Shown piece by piece: positions 61,282 through 64,000 of a stretch of DNA of 64,000 bases. The notes under the pieces are model-generated. The model was not told where the DNA came from and searched no databases. It worked only from the letters and a program-made list of their open reading frames with translations. The translations under genes and the position numbers were made by a program. The stretch covers positions 620,001-684,000 of the forward strand of contig NZ_JADQTN010000002.1 in assembly GCF_017812015.1 (NCBI RefSeq). The letters are read 5' to 3'. This DNA comes from Pontixanthobacter sp. CEM42 (GTDB taxonomy: Bacteria > Pseudomonadota > Alphaproteobacteria > Sphingomonadales > Sphingomonadaceae). Numbering within the stretch: the stretch's first letter is position 1; the number at the start of each line of letters is the position of its first letter.

Positions 61282-61593
61282 GTGCTTTCGAAAATTAACA
61301 AGCGACTTGGTGTAGCGGCTGCCCGGGAAGAAATGCGCATACCTTCAGAGACAGAAGTCGCTGATCGGACGATGGAGCTATTTTACTTTGCTTGCACAAT
61401 GACAATGATCATTGTTTGTGTGGTCTATTGGACAGCATTCACAAACTCCTCGCTTGGGTTCGCTACAGCTATTTTAGGCCCCCTGTCGACTTTAGCCGCT
61501 GGGATTTTTTCCAGAAGAAAGCGTCTAAGAATGGGCGATCAGCGCGCTAGTTATTTGAGTTCGCTCGCCGAAAGTAACTGTTCCTCTGATTGA
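61282..61593 (+). CDS. Hypothetical membrane protein
   Basis: The protein is 103 residues from GTG 61282 behind TGGAGAAG. It has a polar N terminus, two adjacent hydrophobic stretches (FYFACTMTMIIVCVVYW and SSLGFATAILGPLSTLAAGIF) and a basic FSRRKRLR stretch after. I do not recognise a family. It lies between copB and polA and is convergent with polA. Confidence 0.55.
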   Translation: MLSKINKRLGVAAAREEMRIPSETEVADRTMELFYFACTMTMIIVCVVYWTAFTNSSLGFATAILGPLSTLAAGIFSRRKRLRMGDQRASYLSSLAESNCSSD

Positions 61594-61663
61594 GGCGCGA
61601 CGTCAGCTTTCCACCCCAAACTCAGACATTCGGATATTGGCTCCCGATATCGCCGCCCTCCCT

Positions 61664-64000
61664 CTAATGCGCCTCGCCCCAGCTACTGCCCGATCCGATA
61701 TCGATGCCCAGCGGGATCGACAGCGACATGGCAGGCTCTGCCGCTTCAGCCATGACTTTTTCGATCACTTTGCTCGCCGCCTCGACGTCACCTTCGGGCA
61801 GTTCGAATACCAGTTCATCGTGGACCTGCAGCAGCATCTGGACATGGCCTAGCCCGGCCTCCTCTAGCGCTGGCATCATCCTGGCCATCGCGCGTTTGAT
61901 GATGTCGGCGCTGGTGCCCTGGATCGGAGCATTGATCGCGGCGCGCTCGCTGCCTTGGCGTTCGGTCTGGTTCTTGGAGTTGATCCGCGGGAACCAGGTT
62001 TTGCGGCCGAACAGTGTTTCCGAATAACCGCGCTCCTTCACCTGTATCAGCGTTTCGGAGATATATTTCTGGATCCCCGGGAAGCGGTCGAAATAGGTGT
62101 TGATCACCTCCTGAGCTTCGTCGGCCTCTACGCCCAACCTGCCTGCAAGTCCCCAGCGCGAAATGCCGTACAGGATCGCGAAATTGATGGTCTTGGCCGC
62201 CGCCCGCGTATCCCGGGTGACTTCGCCGTACATTTCTTTCGCAGTGCGTGCATGGATATCCTCGCCTTGTTCGAACGCTTCCTTGAGCGAGGGGACATCG
62301 GCCATATGCGCGGCGAGGCGCAATTCGATTTGCGAATAGTCTGCGGCGAGCAAGACATTGCCTTTCTCTGCCACAAATGCTTCGCGGATTTGACGGCCGA
62401 TAGCGGTGCGGATCGGAATATTCTGCAAGTTTGGATCGGTGGAGGACAGCCGCCCGGTCTGCGCGCCGACCAAAGAGTAACTCGTGTGAACCCTTCCGGT
62501 GTCGGGATTGATCGCTGCCTGCAGAGCATCGGTATAGGTTGACTTGAGCTTGCTCAGTTGCCGCCATTCCAAGACGCGCGTGGCGATCTCGGCACCTTGT
62601 CCGGCCAGCTTTTCAAGTATGGTCTGGTCGGTCGAATATTGTCCGCTCTTGCCTTTGCGCCCGCCTTTGTAGCCGAGCTTCTCGAACAGGATGGTGCCTA
62701 ACTGTTTCGGGCTGCCGATAGTGAATTCTTCGCCAGCTTCCTCATGGATCAGCTTTTCAAGCTTGCCCATCTCAGTGGCGAATTCCTCTGACAGTTTGGC
62801 AAGCCGCGCACGATCCACCTTGATTCCGTTGCGCTCCATCATCGCAACGACCGGAACTAGCGGACGGTCGACGCGTTCATAGATCTTAGTACCGCCCTCG
62901 ACTGGTAAGCGTGGTCTCAGATGTTTGTGCAGCCTCCACGTAACGTCAGCATCCTCCGCCGCATATTCGGTTGCGCGGTCAAGCGGTACTTCGCCGAACG
63001 GGATTTGCTTCTTGCCAGTGCCGCACACCTCTTTGAACGATAGCGGTGTATGGCCCAAATGGCGGTTGGACAGTTCATCCATACCGTGCCCGCCGCCGAT
63101 GCCTGCTTCACCCCGTCCGGCGTCGAGATCGAAGCTGATAATCATCGTGTCATCGATTGGGCTGACTTCGACTCCGTAACGCGCAAGCACGTTCAGGTCG
63201 TATTTGATGTTCTGCCCGATCTTTAGAACCGCATCGCTGGCGAGCATCGGCTTGAGCGCTTCCAAGGCGTCGTCGCGCGCAATCTGTTCGGGGCGCTCGG
63301 CGAACATATCGGTGCCGCCGCCGCCTTCATTGTGGTGATCAAGCGGGATGTAGCACGCATCATTCGGCCCAACGGCCAGACTGATCCCGACCAGATCGGC
63401 CTGCATCGCATCGAGAGCGCTTGTTTCTGTATCGACCGCGACGACCCGGGCATTCACACATTTGGCAATCCACGCGTCGAGCGCTTCGGGTGTCTGGACG
63501 CACTCATAGGATGTGCGATCCACTGCAGGCATATCGGGCAAGGGCTGACGATTGCCGTCGGGTGTACCCTCGTCACCAGCTTTTTGGGCTTTGGCCGGAT
63601 TGAGGTCGTTGGGGCGTTCCGGGCTACCACTCCCGGAATCAAGTCGCCGGAGCAAGCTGGTGAAGCCATGCTCCTGCAGGAACGCGGTAAGAGGCTCTGG
63701 CGGGATGGTCTTGAGCGCCATCTCTTCAAGCGGGACGGGGAGTTCGCAATCTTCCTTCAGCGTCACCAAAATTCGGCTGAGTTCGGCATCCGCGCGGTGT
63801 TCCAGAAGGCGCTCTTTCAGCTTGGACTTTTTCATGTCCTCCGCCGAATCCAAGGCGGCAGTGAGATCGCCATGTTCAGCGATTAGCTTGCTCGCAGTCT
63901 TTGGGCCGACGCCATAGATGCCGGGTATGTTGTCTGCAGTGTCACCCATTAGCGCGAGGACATCGCCGACTTTATCGGGCGTTACACCAAACTTCTCTTC
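61664..64000 (-). CDS. polA: DNA polymerase I, N terminus outside window
   Basis: About 778 residues are visible; the frame stays open to the window edge, so the first part of the 5'-3' exonuclease domain is missing. The order of domains is: rest of the 5' nuclease (MGDTADNIPGIYGVGPKTA), a 3'-5' exonuclease with AVDTETSAL and the YAAEDADVTWRLHK motif (so the proofreading site looks intact), then the polymerase with motif A AADYSQIELRLAAHM, motif B RAAAKTINFAILYG and motif C LQVHDELVFEL. It repairs gaps and removes Okazaki primers. Confidence 0.97.
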   Translation of the reverse strand, partial: EEKFGVTPDKVGDVLALMGDTADNIPGIYGVGPKTASKLIAEHGDLTAALDSAEDMKKSKLKERLLEHRADAELSRILVTLKEDCELPVPLEEMALKTIPPEPLTAFLQEHGFTSLLRRLDSGSGSPERPNDLNPAKAQKAGDEGTPDGNRQPLPDMPAVDRTSYECVQTPEALDAWIAKCVNARVVAVDTETSALDAMQADLVGISLAVGPNDACYIPLDHHNEGGGGTDMFAERPEQIARDDALEALKPMLASDAVLKIGQNIKYDLNVLARYGVEVSPIDDTMIISFDLDAGRGEAGIGGGHGMDELSNRHLGHTPLSFKEVCGTGKKQIPFGEVPLDRATEYAAEDADVTWRLHKHLRPRLPVEGGTKIYERVDRPLVPVVAMMERNGIKVDRARLAKLSEEFATEMGKLEKLIHEEAGEEFTIGSPKQLGTILFEKLGYKGGRKGKSGQYSTDQTILEKLAGQGAEIATRVLEWRQLSKLKSTYTDALQAAINPDTGRVHTSYSLVGAQTGRLSSTDPNLQNIPIRTAIGRQIREAFVAEKGNVLLAADYSQIELRLAAHMADVPSLKEAFEQGEDIHARTAKEMYGEVTRDTRAAAKTINFAILYGISRWGLAGRLGVEADEAQEVINTYFDRFPGIQKYISETLIQVKERGYSETLFGRKTWFPRINSKNQTERQGSERAAINAPIQGTSADIIKRAMARMMPALEEAGLGHVQMLLQVHDELVFELPEGDVEAASKVIEKVMAEAAEPAMSLSIPLGIDIGSGSSWGEAH

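Noticed and set aside
1-64000. CRISPR arrays, tRNA or rRNA genes
   Set aside because: Scanned intergenic gaps by eye; no regular spacer-repeat array and no tRNA T-arm/acceptor pattern was found outside coding regions.

Overview
The window looks like a chromosomal segment of a Sphingomonadales alphaproteobacterium, most likely Erythrobacteraceae (Erythrobacter/Altererythrobacter-like). Markers are a serine palmitoyltransferase with its own acyl carrier protein (sphingolipid synthesis), CtrA, a DivK-like receiver, alphaproteobacterial DksA, DUF4167, DUF3572 and DUF2793 proteins, a CDC48-type ATPase, and remnants of an Rhodobacter-type gene transfer agent (GTA). No rRNA, tRNA or CRISPR array was recognised. 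Genus-level placement is inference from protein resemblance, not from a search.

Layout. 1-1.7 kb: the 5' part of a Cu/Zn superoxide dismutase gene and an OmpA-type outer membrane protein. 1.8-5.8 kb: a GTA tail module (DUF2793, gp15-like tail protein, NlpC/P60 peptidase, gp13-like hub) whose upstream gene (gp12-like) survives only as its last ~34 codons. 5.8-7.8 kb: an IS1595-type element of about 2.0 kb with matching 25-bp ends, a transposase broken by an in-frame TAG, a small downstream ORF and a DUF3800 cargo gene. It cuts the GTA cluster, and the missing GTA genes are not on its far side. 7.9-8.1 kb: a structured non-coding repeat that recurs at 36.8-37.0 kb. 8.2-14.7 kb: YqaA-like membrane protein, a 41-residue membrane peptide, Crp/Fnr regulator, fatty acid hydroxylase, cadherin/GSDH lipoprotein, sphingolipid genes, a stand-alone PycTM-like protein and a DivK-like regulator.

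14.7-28.7 kb: a tightly overlapped operon (DUF3572, HAD, RidA, GDPD, FemAB/GNAT), then SEL1, DksA, PilZ, an oligopeptide-binding lipoprotein, DUF4112, the tryptophan-to-anthranilate genes kynA-kynB-kynU, an HNH protein, gluQ, a cobalamin adenosyltransferase, a 3-hydroxybutyryl-CoA dehydrogenase and a DUF202 gene with an early TGA. 28.7-45.9 kb: mostly housekeeping and cell-cycle genes (mutS, malic enzyme, trmB, ctrA, rpoN, lptB, tldE/pmbA, ppa, hisS, prfA, prmC). 46-53 kb: DUF4167, lnt, metK with a palindromic upstream site, and a CoA-transferase whose two subunit genes flank a HAD-like lipoprotein gene. 53.5-61.2 kb: CDC48 ATPase, MscS channel, then a copper module (glutaredoxin-MauE membrane protein and CsoR on one strand; CopA and CopB on the other) around a clear CsoR-type operator. 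The window ends inside polA.

The most interesting points are the IS-truncated GTA module with no target-site duplication, the pair of dispersed repeats whose central hairpin shows three compensatory base-pair changes, in-frame stops in two otherwise intact reading frames (transposase TAG, DUF202 TGA), and the PycTM-like protein with no visible cyclase partner.
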